Source: Lysobacter sp.
Lineage (GTDB): Bacteria > Pseudomonadota > Gammaproteobacteria > Xanthomonadales > Xanthomonadaceae
Length of the DNA stretch: 64,000 nucleotides
Reading direction: 5' to 3'
NCBI GenBank assembly: GCA_008015835.1
Contig: SSGH01000025.1
Span: forward strand, 1 to 64,000
Within the stretch, counting starts at the first letter, position 1. Each line of letters starts with the position of its first letter. Below, in pieces: positions 54,842 to 63,424 of this stretch. The position numbers and the translations under genes are program-made. A model generated the notes under the pieces. It worked only from the letters and a program-made list of their open reading frames with translations, ran no database searches and was not told the origin of the DNA.

Positions 54842-55030
54842 CATTGAGGATCACAACGTAGTGAAATAGCGCGGAGAACAAACAAATTTTGAAGAATATC
54901 CATGTGCTGCTTCATTCGCTGTCTTCACAGCTTCACCGGCTGGTGGAAACGTTGAACGCGCCTCATGCGGGACCAATGTAGCCGGCGGCGACAAAAAAAG
55001 CTCTCTTCCCCGCCTTGAACGCTTGATTCG

Positions 55031-55447
55031 TCAGCGCTGTCGCCTATGACTCGCTTTTCCATGACGTAGCAAAATCAACAGCGCCTGCTTAGTCGCGGGC
55101 TCACTATCGCTCAACTGATTGATAATATCATCATCAATCGAGAATTTAACCTGGTCGGATTCTGGTGCTCTATATGGCAGCATCGGCACGCCTTGTCCGG
55201 TCAAGATATAGTGCAAGTTCGGCATCTGGCCCGTACGACGTCCTTGCTGGTCTGCAAAGGCTGCAACTCTTGAAAAATCAGGTAAAACAGAACCTCTTTT
55301 CACCTTATGTAACGTCGTAGCATTTGCATAGCCGAGAGCTCGCGCAGCGTCGGCCATCGATAGACTGAGTTGGCCTTCCAATACATCAATCAGGCGGCTA
55401 GAAATCGCCTGGATATCGTGTTCACGAGAGCGTTGCGTTCTTGGCAT
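55031..55447 (-). CDS. XRE-type/HTH regulator of the island
   Basis: A 138-residue DNA-binding protein. Residues 25-60 (LSMADAARALGYANATTLHKV, then KRGSVLPDFSRVAAF) form a Cro/C1-like helix-turn-helix; the C-terminal part (QVKFSIDDDIINQLSDSEP) is acidic, possibly for dimerisation. It is divergent from the methyltransferase gene with only 20 bases between starts, where a 13-bp palindrome sits. Likely a controller (C-protein-like) of the methyltransferase. Confidence 0.75.
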   Translation of the reverse strand: MPRTQRSREHDIQAISSRLIDVLEGQLSLSMADAARALGYANATTLHKVKRGSVLPDFSRVAAFADQQGRRTGQMPNLHYILTGQGVPMLPYRAPESDQVKFSIDDDIINQLSDSEPATKQALLILLRHGKASHRRQR

Positions 55448-55451
55448 TTTA

Positions 55452-55464
55452 TTGATATTATCAA
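55452..55464. promoter_or_regulatory. Operator between the XRE regulator and methyltransferase
   Basis: TTGATA-T-TATCAA is a perfect palindrome filling the 20-base gap between the two divergent start codons. A 12-of-13 match (TTGATAATATCAT) lies at 55119-55131 inside the 3' part of the regulator gene. Confidence 0.65.
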
Positions 55465-55467
55465 ATC

Positions 55468-56661
55468 ATGGCATCTCGCATCAAGTACAACGACGCACTT
55501 GGCCAGCACATGACCCCGGCCCGTATTGCGCAGCTGCTATGCGAGGTGCTGCCTGTGCCATTCGGAATGGCCGTAGATTTGGCCGTTGGGCATGGCGATC
55601 TCCTGCTACCCCTGCGGGAACGCTGGCCAGACATAGCACTTTTTGGGGTTGATTGCGATGCGGCTCGTCTCGCAAGAGCCAGCGACGCGATTGGCAAGAA
55701 GAATACCCGGCTCAGCAACGGGCTAACGGCGAAATTACCGAATTCAACTCATGAGGGGCGCTTTCTCGCGATACTCAACCCACCCTTCCTCCCCACCGAG
55801 CCACTCCCCCTATACGATCGCTTGCTCGCACAGGCATTCCCTGGGGTCGAGTCAGGCGCTGGCCGTCGCCGCCTTGAAATGGTCTTCCTTGCTCGCGCTT
55901 TGCTTGAGGCGCGGGCGCGCGCAGGCTGGGTCGCGATTATCTTGCCGTCGATATTTGTTTCCGGCCTCCGTTACGCGCCATATCGACAGGCGCTGCTGAG
56001 TAGCTCTCGTGTCGTCAAGGCGATCGAGATTCGAGAGGGCCGCTTCCGCGATACAGAAGCCACAACAGTCCTACTCGTGATCGACACGTCGTCCCAGCCA
56101 ACACACGTCATCGAAATCGACTCCTATGACCTCGAAGCGAACACGCTGACGCCCGTTTATCACGGGCCCATCGGGGCCTCTGAGCGACTCGATGCCACTT
56201 ATTGGCAAGCGGCACACCTACATCACCAGACGGTGCCGACGCTACGCGATGTGGGCGTCGAGATCGCGCGTGGGCGTCGTTCTTTTGCCGAAGCCGGTCG
56301 CGTGCGGCACCGTCTGGTGCATACGACCGATCTCTCGCAGCTCAGCGGCTACCAGATCAGATTGCATCGTTATCACGGCACGCGCGACGATGTGTTTGCG
56401 GAAGCCGGAGATATTCTCCTGGCGAGAACGGGCACGCGTGTTCGCTGGGTGCCCGTTCGGGTTGCGGATGGCAGAGCTCCGATTACCGATCATGTTCTTC
56501 GAATTCGCGCCCCAAAAGGTTATCGCCGCGCATTAGAGCGCTCGTTTCGACATCCAGATTTCGATTTTTGGCTTCGCAGCATCTCGAAGGGTGTCTGCGC
56601 GACGGTGCTGACGAAGCATGAGCTGCTCAATATGCCACTTTTCGCATTGGAAGCACGTTAA
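55468..56661 (+). CDS. N6-adenine DNA methyltransferase with HsdS-like C-terminus
   Basis: A 397-residue protein. SAM-binding motif I is VDLAVGHGD (residues 36-44), the catalytic motif IV is LNPPFLP (103-109), typical of N6-adenine methylases. HMTPARIAQLL near the start is the usual target of HsdM/type IIG enzymes. The last ~160 residues (VGVEIARGRRSF, FAEAGDILLARTGTRVRWVP, KGVCATVLTKHELLNMPL) resemble a target-recognition domain of HsdS, so DNA specificity may be built in. No restriction subunit is adjacent. The stop codon overlaps the stop of the opposing gene (TTAA shared). It probably marks self DNA for the neighbouring operon. Confidence 0.85.
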   Translation: MASRIKYNDALGQHMTPARIAQLLCEVLPVPFGMAVDLAVGHGDLLLPLRERWPDIALFGVDCDAARLARASDAIGKKNTRLSNGLTAKLPNSTHEGRFLAILNPPFLPTEPLPLYDRLLAQAFPGVESGAGRRRLEMVFLARALLEARARAGWVAIILPSIFVSGLRYAPYRQALLSSSRVVKAIEIREGRFRDTEATTVLLVIDTSSQPTHVIEIDSYDLEANTLTPVYHGPIGASERLDATYWQAAHLHHQTVPTLRDVGVEIARGRRSFAEAGRVRHRLVHTTDLSQLSGYQIRLHRYHGTRDDVFAEAGDILLARTGTRVRWVPVRVADGRAPITDHVLRIRAPKGYRRALERSFRHPDFDFWLRSISKGVCATVLTKHELLNMPLFALEAR

Positions 56662-57563
56662 GTGCTATAAGTTACACGATAAAGATGCCATCGCCTGACT
56701 TCTTCTGAACGCCCGGCGGAACGCTGCGGATGGTCCCAAATCAGCGTCGCTTGCTGATACTGACACTTCTCCACCAGAAATAACGCCGAGGCGATCGTAT
56801 GCGGCTTAGTGCCGAGCGGCGCCACGACCGTGCAGTGCGTGCCCGGGCGCTCATGTACACGGGTAAGAAGCGCATAAGCGCCGCTGACCGACGACGCGCC
56901 ACAATATTCGACGCACAGCGCACTCATTGGGTTGAGCGTTGCTGCGTTATTGGCAAGAGCATTGATCTCCCATCCAGGGGCATAGCCTGGAATTCCAAAT
57001 ACCGCTGTCTTCGCCCACCCCGAGATTTGCTCAACTTGTTCGACAGCCTGAGCAAGCCTGCCCCCCTCGTAGCCTAAAAACACAACCAAGTGGTTGCCCT
57101 TTATATCTGGCTGAGCAAGATCAGTGACGAATCCGGGTACACCCTCAAATCGACGCGCTTCGCTTAATGAAAACTCCCTTAGCCAAGGCGTCTCGACGGG
57201 GCGATACCGTTCAGGCTCGGCATAAAGCACATCAATCGTGCCTACACCGGCTAATCTTGCTGCACGAAGAAGCTCCAAGAGTTCAACCAGATCAAGCGTC
57301 GTCGCCTCGAACAGAACACGCGATTGGCTCTGAAAGTACTGCGATAGATCGCGTCCTGGCACGCGGACCTGATCCACAATCAAGGCACGTAAATTGTCAG
57401 TGTCATAGCGACACGTCAGCACGCGCTGCGCATGGCGTCCGGCCATAGCACAAGCCGCCTGACCGCGCGAGTCAATCGGCATGCCACAAAAGGCAAGCTG
57501 CCAGCCGGCATGCGCATCCAGTGTCCACTCCGATGCGAGCGATGAAAACGTCCGGATATCCAT
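56658..57563 (-). CDS. Unknown protein of the candidate defence operon
   Basis: A 301-residue cytosolic protein, third gene of the reverse-strand operon, 3 bases after the ATPase stop. It has alternating strand/helix segments: GNHLVVFLGYEGGRLAQAVEQVEQI, AKTAVFGIPGYAPGWEI, HCTVVAPLGTKPHTIASALF and YQQATLIWDHPQRSAGR. The APLGTKPH turn after a hydrophobic strand recalls Rossmann-fold sensor domains such as CARF, by my inference only. I do not recognise the family. It could be the sensor, adaptor or target-binding part of the system. Confidence 0.7.
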   Translation of the reverse strand: MDIRTFSSLASEWTLDAHAGWQLAFCGMPIDSRGQAACAMAGRHAQRVLTCRYDTDNLRALIVDQVRVPGRDLSQYFQSQSRVLFEATTLDLVELLELLRAARLAGVGTIDVLYAEPERYRPVETPWLREFSLSEARRFEGVPGFVTDLAQPDIKGNHLVVFLGYEGGRLAQAVEQVEQISGWAKTAVFGIPGYAPGWEINALANNAATLNPMSALCVEYCGASSVSGAYALLTRVHERPGTHCTVVAPLGTKPHTIASALFLVEKCQYQQATLIWDHPQRSAGRSEEVRRWHLYRVTYST

Positions 57564-57566
57564 AAG

Positions 57567-59510
57567 CTATATCAACGGCAGTTGGTCACTTTCAGATAAG
57601 TTCCATCGGCTCTTGTAATCTTTCAAAATCGCATCAAGCCGATCACGGCTCCCAGTAAAAAGTTGTTCAAGTGTGTCCTGATCCAGCTCCAAGCGTCTGC
57701 CCTTATTGAACGAAATGCCGAAGTAAGGTGCAAAGATCGGATTAAAAACATATTCCTGTCCTTCGTATCGCGCATCTTTGACCTTGGTCTCTCGTGTCGC
57801 GAAAAATACCGACCACTTTTGGCACTCGCGCAAGAGTAACTTCGTACTCTCAGAAGGCTCGCCCTTGGTGATCGAAAAATGTGTTCGTTCGGGCTCGCTT
57901 TGCGCGGCACGTTGTTGGGACAGTCGGTAAATCTGACCCAGCGTGTTCACGATCTGATACAAGCGATAGCCATGATCGCCGGCACCGGCCGTCTCCTTCA
58001 CGAAAATCGAGCTTGCTGACCGAGCCGCAGCAGCCTGTTTTTCAACAGGCACACGGATCTCTTGAGTGGCGTCGAGATCGGCCAGGGAGAGATGACAAAG
58101 CTCGATAAAGTGGCGGATGTTGCACCGGGACAGCTTGAGGAAGTTCGAGAACCCTGCATAAGCAATACAAGGCCGCTCCAGTGGCAGGTAAAGATAAAGG
58201 ACCGTGCCCAGGAAGTAATGATGAATCCACTCGCCGTGCGTGAATTTTGAGGGTTGGCCCGCCTCGCATCTATCAAGCTCTGCGATTATCTCTTTCGGTT
58301 TTTTCCCTTGGTGCAGCAGGGCGAGCGTGCAAATCGACGCGGTGGGGATCGCTTCTCGCAAAAAATGTTCGGGCTGGCTGCTCCGATCGATGCGAACCAA
58401 TGCCTCCTGGATCGCTTTCCTTGCACGCCCAATGAGCACGTCGTCGTTGAAAATATACTGCGCGATCTCTTTCGATTCCATCGAGGGAAGCGCTTTTTCG
58501 ACGGCTTTTAGTAGGCGGTTCTTGTAATTTTCATCGGAATATCGCACTCGAATGCTATTCTCGTCACAAAGCTGTTCTTTGGAAACGGGCGGGTCCGACA
58601 GGGCAATCCCTTTTTCGATCAGCCGAAAGAAAAACAACTCCGCAGCGAATGTGGCAAAACGGGGCTCGAGCTTTTCCTCAATATCGATACGACGAAAATC
58701 GCTGGGCTCCTGGAGCTGCTCCGCCCCAATCGTTCCCCGCTCCGACATGGCACTGCGTTTTACGGCAACATGAAAAATAAGCGGCGGCTCAGAATGCTTG
58801 AGATAGGTATTGATAATCCGCATCTGATAGGGCAGTAGATTTTCGTACTCATCGACAAACACGAAGAAATCTATCGTATGGAGCGCACGCACCTGATCAC
58901 GCAACGATTGAATCACTGCCAGCAACAGCGACCGAAGAGGAAGCAGTAGTGGCTTCGCGCAAGCGTCTGGATTATTGAGCCACATAGCGAGCTTGCGCTG
59001 CGTCGTTTGCACATAATGCCGCGCAGCATTCAGGTCGGTGCCGGCCATCGGATCATAGTCACGCAAGACAGATAGATCGAGGGTGCTGATGCCGCGAAAG
59101 AGCGCTTGTCGATGCTCGTTTTTGCTGAGAAGCGAAAAGGCTGACAACAGCTCTGACAACAGCATCAAGCACAAGGCATGATCGAATACACGCTCCCACT
59201 CCTGATCTGGGAGAGCGCTTCCACGAAATGTTCGCAGATACTGCGTATCTGCACGCAAATAAAGTCCAAGCTGCTTCGGTATATTCTCTGCTGTTAATTC
59301 ACGCATTTCCGATAACTGCGTCCGATGAGACAGATATCGAAGTAAGGTGGTCTTACCGCATCCTCGGCCACCTTCGATCAGGAGAGGCTTTCGTACGGTA
59401 TCCAGTGCAAGCTCATCGAAAAATGGCGGGACAATGAAACGCCCCCACAAGTCGTGGCCTAACTCTTCGGCTCGATTGTCTGCAAATGCATTCGATGGTG
59501 TGTTCATCAT
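57567..59510 (-). CDS. ORC/CDC6-like AAA+ ATPase of the candidate defence operon
   Basis: A 647-residue ATPase. ATG 59510 overlaps the stop of the upstream gene by 4 bases; an in-frame ATG at 59531 is less likely. Walker A is IEGGRGCGKTTLLRYL (residues 45-60), Walker B is DFFVFVDEYENLLPYQ (214-229), with an arginine-rich sensor region near 250-290. The C-terminal ~300 residues are helical without recognisable catalytic residues. This resembles the ORC-CDC6-like ATPases reported by comparative genomics to accompany phosphoribosyltransferase-like effectors in bacterial conflict systems; I recall the link and cannot check it. It probably acts as the switch of the system. Confidence 0.8.
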   Translation of the reverse strand: MMNTPSNAFADNRAEELGHDLWGRFIVPPFFDELALDTVRKPLLIEGGRGCGKTTLLRYLSHRTQLSEMRELTAENIPKQLGLYLRADTQYLRTFRGSALPDQEWERVFDHALCLMLLSELLSAFSLLSKNEHRQALFRGISTLDLSVLRDYDPMAGTDLNAARHYVQTTQRKLAMWLNNPDACAKPLLLPLRSLLLAVIQSLRDQVRALHTIDFFVFVDEYENLLPYQMRIINTYLKHSEPPLIFHVAVKRSAMSERGTIGAEQLQEPSDFRRIDIEEKLEPRFATFAAELFFFRLIEKGIALSDPPVSKEQLCDENSIRVRYSDENYKNRLLKAVEKALPSMESKEIAQYIFNDDVLIGRARKAIQEALVRIDRSSQPEHFLREAIPTASICTLALLHQGKKPKEIIAELDRCEAGQPSKFTHGEWIHHYFLGTVLYLYLPLERPCIAYAGFSNFLKLSRCNIRHFIELCHLSLADLDATQEIRVPVEKQAAAARSASSIFVKETAGAGDHGYRLYQIVNTLGQIYRLSQQRAAQSEPERTHFSITKGEPSESTKLLLRECQKWSVFFATRETKVKDARYEGQEYVFNPIFAPYFGISFNKGRRLELDQDTLEQLFTGSRDRLDAILKDYKSRWNLSESDQLPLI

Positions 59511-60391
59511 CGTTCCAATAGATTGAACCAACGCTCATGCTTTTGCCAGAAAATAGGAAGCGTGTTGTTTGGCGTCGTGTGCTCGAAAGCGTAGGTCAGA
59601 GCAAGCTCTCCGTACCCTTTTGGACCCACACCGCCGCCAAGCGGAACGGCTTGCAGAATACGCGCATACTGATCATTCAGGATGTCCCGCAACCCATTCA
59701 TTTTGTACCGCTCCAGTACGCGTCCGTCGAAAAAATGATGGTCGCTGTTCAAGGTCTCACCGGGGAAAACTTGTAGCCCAGGATCAGCTGCCAGAATCGC
59801 ATCGATTCCAGACTGATGCGCCGCTGCCGGCATGTAGATCAGTCGAAGCTCAGGCCGATCGCGGCGCAACTGGCGCACGGTATCAAGCCCAAGAAACCTG
59901 GTGACAAATTGCCGGCCGGTGCCACAGAAATCATCGATCGCGATCACTGTATGAACGGCTGCCGGAAGTTGGCCAAGGTTCTCGGCCAGGATCTGCCAAC
60001 GCCCGTTCAAATTCAGGTCGCGATCCAACAGCCGCAGCATGTAGGCACCACTCTTCGTCGGCGGGCCCGGAATCACTGGCACAAGCCGGATGCGAGGATC
60101 ACGAGTCCCTTGGAGGGTCTTGATGAACGCAAAGTCGCTGGCCGCCGACGGCGGCAGAAGATGAGGGCACGTCATGACCGCCCTGAACAACGCCAACGTC
60201 TGCGCCTTGCTGCGATAGATCAAGTTGTCGAGCAGGCAGGCACCCAGCAAGCCGCAGTCCAAGTCTTGAAACTGGCGGAGCCACGACTGGCACCCCGCAC
60301 CCGTGACACCAGGCCAGACCTGTATCCGGCTGAGGTGATCGACGCGATCACGTACCCCATCGATGAAAAACTGCTGATCCCGAATCTCCAT
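59507..60391 (-). CDS. Phosphoribosyltransferase-like protein (PRTase-CE type), candidate effector
   Basis: A 294-residue protein. The PRPP-binding loop is VIAIDDFCGTGRQFVTRFL (149-167), matching the hhhhDDxxxTG signature of type I phosphoribosyltransferases. The flanking text (LRLIYMPAA, FPGETLNSDHHFF, YGELALTYAFEHTTPNNTLP) is the pattern of PRTase-like proteins coupled to ORC-type ATPases. It does not look like a nucleotide-salvage enzyme, and no purine gene is near. It would use PRPP or a nucleotide as substrate, perhaps depleting it during infection. First gene of the reverse-strand operon, upstream promoter within 60392-60779. Confidence 0.8.
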   Translation of the reverse strand: MEIRDQQFFIDGVRDRVDHLSRIQVWPGVTGAGCQSWLRQFQDLDCGLLGACLLDNLIYRSKAQTLALFRAVMTCPHLLPPSAASDFAFIKTLQGTRDPRIRLVPVIPGPPTKSGAYMLRLLDRDLNLNGRWQILAENLGQLPAAVHTVIAIDDFCGTGRQFVTRFLGLDTVRQLRRDRPELRLIYMPAAAHQSGIDAILAADPGLQVFPGETLNSDHHFFDGRVLERYKMNGLRDILNDQYARILQAVPLGGGVGPKGYGELALTYAFEHTTPNNTLPIFWQKHERWFNLLER

Positions 60392-60690
60392 GCTCCCCCT
60401 GACGCATCCTTTGCACTGTTATCGGCTTGGTCAATGACCACGCCGAGGCGTTCTCGCGCGAAGATCGTAACCCTATTTACAGCTTGGCGGCACGACGGGA
60501 TGCCTGCTGCAGCCTGCGCGTCTCGCGGAGCACACTCATCTGGGGACATTCGGCCGGACGGAGAAGAAAGTGGCTTTCCAGACAGTCGAAGGGGCCGGCG
60601 CACCCGGCAGGGAGAGCCCTCGGCTCTGGCCAAAGCGGACAAAATGTAGCCTCAAGGGCACACGGAGTCAGTTCGCATCCTAGTTGTGGA

Positions 60691-60720
60691 GCCTGAGCAC
60701 CTAGAATCCAAATGCTCTCT
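60691..60720. repeat. Degenerate flanking repeat, right copy, in a 388-base gene-free stretch
   Basis: GCCTGAGCACCTAGAATCCA then AATGCTCTCT, 25 of 30 identical to 54812-54841. It lies between the start of the phosphoribosyltransferase gene (60391) and the end of the next reverse-strand gene (60780). This stretch also must hold the operon promoter. No gene seen. Confidence 0.5.
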
Positions 60721-60779
60721 CCTACCAAATCGTAGCCTGACGCAACCCACAGCACAGCTTCGGCCGACATTGCGCGGTC

Positions 60780-61859
60780 CTATTTCATAAGGCGACGGCA
60801 AACATCGAGTGCCGCATCAAGGAAGGAGGCCGCGCTCGGCGCGACCTCGTCCAGCCGTGACTGCTCTGCCTGAAAGACTTGTGAGGGTCGCAGTATTGTC
60901 TCGATCATGCTCGCAATCTGTCGCTCCGTGTCCGGCTGACCGAATTCGACATGGGTGCCACGCACAAGTCTGCTACTCAGTCGCAGAACGTTTGACAGCG
61001 CTTGGTCGAACGTCTGTCCGAGCATGACGCGTTGATTGGGGTTTTGATGCTGCAACCGCAGGTCGCATGTCTGCAGAAGATCAAGATCGCCGAGGCCCGT
61101 GAGGAAATTCTGGCGACTGCTAATCGTGTTCAATTCCGCCATCGTCTTGGAGTACTCGTCCGCCCCAAGCGGCTCCTCACCCAACTGCTCCCGAGACTGC
61201 TGAATGATCCTTTGTTCGATCTGACAACAGAGCGCGCGGCGCACATACCACGGATCGAAATACGACAAGGATAGCGTTTTTGGTGCCGCTTCATCCGCTA
61301 GCGCCGAAGGGATAAGACGCAGGTTGCCGCGACGAAGTTTCATCGCCCAGGATCGTGTATCCAGATCGCGAACCAACTGCGCCATCACGGCGGCATCGCC
61401 ATGGATGGCCTTAATCAGCTCGCTGAGTTCCTTCGGTGACTGATAGCCGATGCCGTGTATCGGCAGATCGAGTTCACCGAAGTGATGAAACAAGCTCTCC
61501 ATCGCCACACGGGCGCCAACCGGATTGGTCAACTGGCGTCCGATGTGCTCGTAAACGATGACCGGAGAAATGGCCAGCCGGCTCGCCCTCGGACTCCAGT
61601 GTTTCGCGAAGCGCGAGAACGCAAGATAGCTAAGCCGAAGGAGGTTTCGCTTCTCTTTGTCGCGATGCTTGAAGTCTTGAACAATATTGTTGTCGGGCAC
61701 CAGGAAGATGTCGCCTTCCAATTGCGTGGCGTAGACATACCCGTTGACCAGCCATTCCGCCCGCGCGTACCAAGGCTGGAGTTCGTCTATGCCGTACCCG
61801 TCGAGTCGCTCGGCGAATTCCTCGACAAAGGCATCGTGCCGATTCCTACTGTAGTCCAC
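60780..61859 (-). CDS. Unknown accessory protein with a PIN-like N-terminal pattern
   Basis: A 359-residue protein if started at GTG 61859, where AGGAG lies 6 bases upstream; a frame extension begins GTG 61904, next to the preceding stop. Near residue 50 the run GDIFLVPDNNIVQDFKHRD places an aspartate and asparagines after a hydrophobic strand as in PIN-like nucleases. Later acids (DLDTRSWAMKL, LGDLDLLQTCDLRL) could complete such a site. The rest is helical. Not recognised as a known family; a nuclease role is a guess. Confidence 0.65.
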   Translation of the reverse strand: MDYSRNRHDAFVEEFAERLDGYGIDELQPWYARAEWLVNGYVYATQLEGDIFLVPDNNIVQDFKHRDKEKRNLLRLSYLAFSRFAKHWSPRASRLAISPVIVYEHIGRQLTNPVGARVAMESLFHHFGELDLPIHGIGYQSPKELSELIKAIHGDAAVMAQLVRDLDTRSWAMKLRRGNLRLIPSALADEAAPKTLSLSYFDPWYVRRALCCQIEQRIIQQSREQLGEEPLGADEYSKTMAELNTISSRQNFLTGLGDLDLLQTCDLRLQHQNPNQRVMLGQTFDQALSNVLRLSSRLVRGTHVEFGQPDTERQIASMIETILRPSQVFQAEQSRLDEVAPSAASFLDAALDVCRRLMK

Positions 61860-61904
61860 CTGAAGCTCCTGTGTCGTCGCGCCACGGGTCGGCGCACGAC
61901 GCAC

Positions 61905-62462
61905 TTATAGCTTGATCGTTCTGAGTCGCCGATTGACCGCAGTCACACTGAATCGTTTGGGGTCGAACCGCTTTCCGTGCCAACGCATCATCTCCGCATG
62001 TTCTTCATGAGTTGGATCGGCCATCGCTTCGACGAAGTCCATATAGCCATTCGGCCCGCCGACATCCTCAGGCGGGCATGCGTTGGCACCGTCGACGCAG
62101 GTCGGCACGTTCAACGTGTCGGCCGGTGCCCATTCTTCGGCCGTGATCAAATGCTGCCAGCCATCGCCGAAGTCGTAGCTATAGAAAAATTGCCGGGAGC
62201 CACCTAGCGCGCGATTCAAGCGTACCTCGATCGTGGACAGGGTCTCGTCGTCAGGCAGTTCGGACGGCAGGCTGGGCGGCTCATAACGAGTCTTGCCAAA
62301 TGTGAACTCGTGGAGGTGACAATCACCCCAGCCAAATGCCGTTTGGATGACTTGATGTAGTACCGTCAAGGTGATGTCGCCCGGCACGATGACCTGCCGG
62401 AAGATGACGGGCTGGATGTCGACCAGTTCGATGCGAAGCGTCAGGGCATTTAGAGTGTGCAT
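61905..62462 (-). CDS. Plasmid pRiA4b ORF-3 family protein
   Basis: A 185-residue protein with the whole family signature: LRIELVDIQPVIFRQVIVPG, LTVLHQVIQTAFGWGDCHLH, FFYSYDFGDGWQHLI and the Cys/acid block CVDGANACPPEDVGGPNGYM. This domain is common on plasmids, integrons and genomic islands and its function is unknown. Its presence fits the accessory nature of the region. It directly abuts the following gene at 61904. Confidence 0.9.
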   Translation of the reverse strand: MHTLNALTLRIELVDIQPVIFRQVIVPGDITLTVLHQVIQTAFGWGDCHLHEFTFGKTRYEPPSLPSELPDDETLSTIEVRLNRALGGSRQFFYSYDFGDGWQHLITAEEWAPADTLNVPTCVDGANACPPEDVGGPNGYMDFVEAMADPTHEEHAEMMRWHGKRFDPKRFSVTAVNRRLRTIKL

Positions 62463-62537
62463 TAGCCAATTGTAGGGCGGCTTGCTGCCCCTGGCATGTT
62501 AGCGGAGCTAGGCATCAAGCCCGCGACGAAGGGCCGT

Positions 62538-63260
62538 CTACTGCCGGCCGTTGATTTTGGCGACAATCCAATGTCGAGCCACTTCCAACACCATGATCCT
62601 AGCCTGGTGAATCTCCATCGGCTTCTTGGGCGGATCGAACTTACGCGCGCCATGCCTGGCTGTCGCTCCCGCCACTCGTGGGTTATTTGCGGTAGCACCG
62701 AAAGATTTGAGCGATTCGGAATCGGCCCATCCAGTCGCCAACAACTTCTCGCGGCCGCCAAGATCGTGTTCTATCGCCTCGATGATCCTGCCCAGATTAC
62801 TCCAGTCGTTGAGTGCCCCCTGTAGGTACTCGAATACATCTCTGACTGTTTCATCCTGTCGGACGATCTCGCGCCATTGCTGCAAGCCTGGCCCATGATC
62901 CGGCTTCATGAAGATCGCTTCTTCATCCCCGAGTTTGAGCCCGACAATGGATGCTGATACACCGATATTCTCTACGACCGAAACGTAATGCACCTTTGGC
63001 TTGCCGGGATCGTGCCGACTGATGTGGCCCAGCGCGATTCTCATGCGGTTTGGCAAGAACACTTTCAAGTATCCGTTGAGCAAGTCAACTTCTTGTTTGG
63101 CGATCTTCTCAACCTCCTGGTACTCATCAACATCGGTGAAGAGCACTGGAGCGAGTCGGTACTTGTCGTCGGACGCGATCACGATTGCGTCCAACGGGAA
63201 GAATTCCTCAAGCGCGCGCAAGCTATGTTGGTCGCCACTGAGTTCAACAATCCAAGTCAT
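62538..63260 (-). CDS. Hypothetical protein of the island
   Basis: A 240-residue cytosolic protein with an excellent ribosome site (AGGAGGT) before ATG 63260. The N-terminus TWIVELSGDQHSLRALEEFF and central LNDWSNLGRIIEAIEHDLGG are recognisable as a family of hypothetical proteins without known domain. No membrane segment. It heads a reverse-strand row with the pRiA4b-type and PIN-like genes. Only 75 bases separate it from the next. Confidence 0.75.
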   Translation of the reverse strand: MTWIVELSGDQHSLRALEEFFPLDAIVIASDDKYRLAPVLFTDVDEYQEVEKIAKQEVDLLNGYLKVFLPNRMRIALGHISRHDPGKPKVHYVSVVENIGVSASIVGLKLGDEEAIFMKPDHGPGLQQWREIVRQDETVRDVFEYLQGALNDWSNLGRIIEAIEHDLGGREKLLATGWADSESLKSFGATANNPRVAGATARHGARKFDPPKKPMEIHQARIMVLEVARHWIVAKINGRQ

Positions 63261-63424
63261 CCTTACCTCCTGCTTCGCATCTGGCGGCGATTGTGCTGCT
63301 GATTAGGATTCAGCGATGTGATTGGCGACCAAGCACTGTCGCATGGCATCTCGCGCTTCTTGCTGTCCCCTCCACTTTTGGTGCCTGCGGCCGATTGTCT
63401 CCACCAATCCGATCCAGAGCTATT

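Noticed and set aside
55031-60391. Retron or BREX/DISARM-type system
   Set aside because: No reverse transcriptase, msr/msd RNA, PglZ, helicase or nuclease was found. The ATPase/PRTase pair fits better with a separate type.
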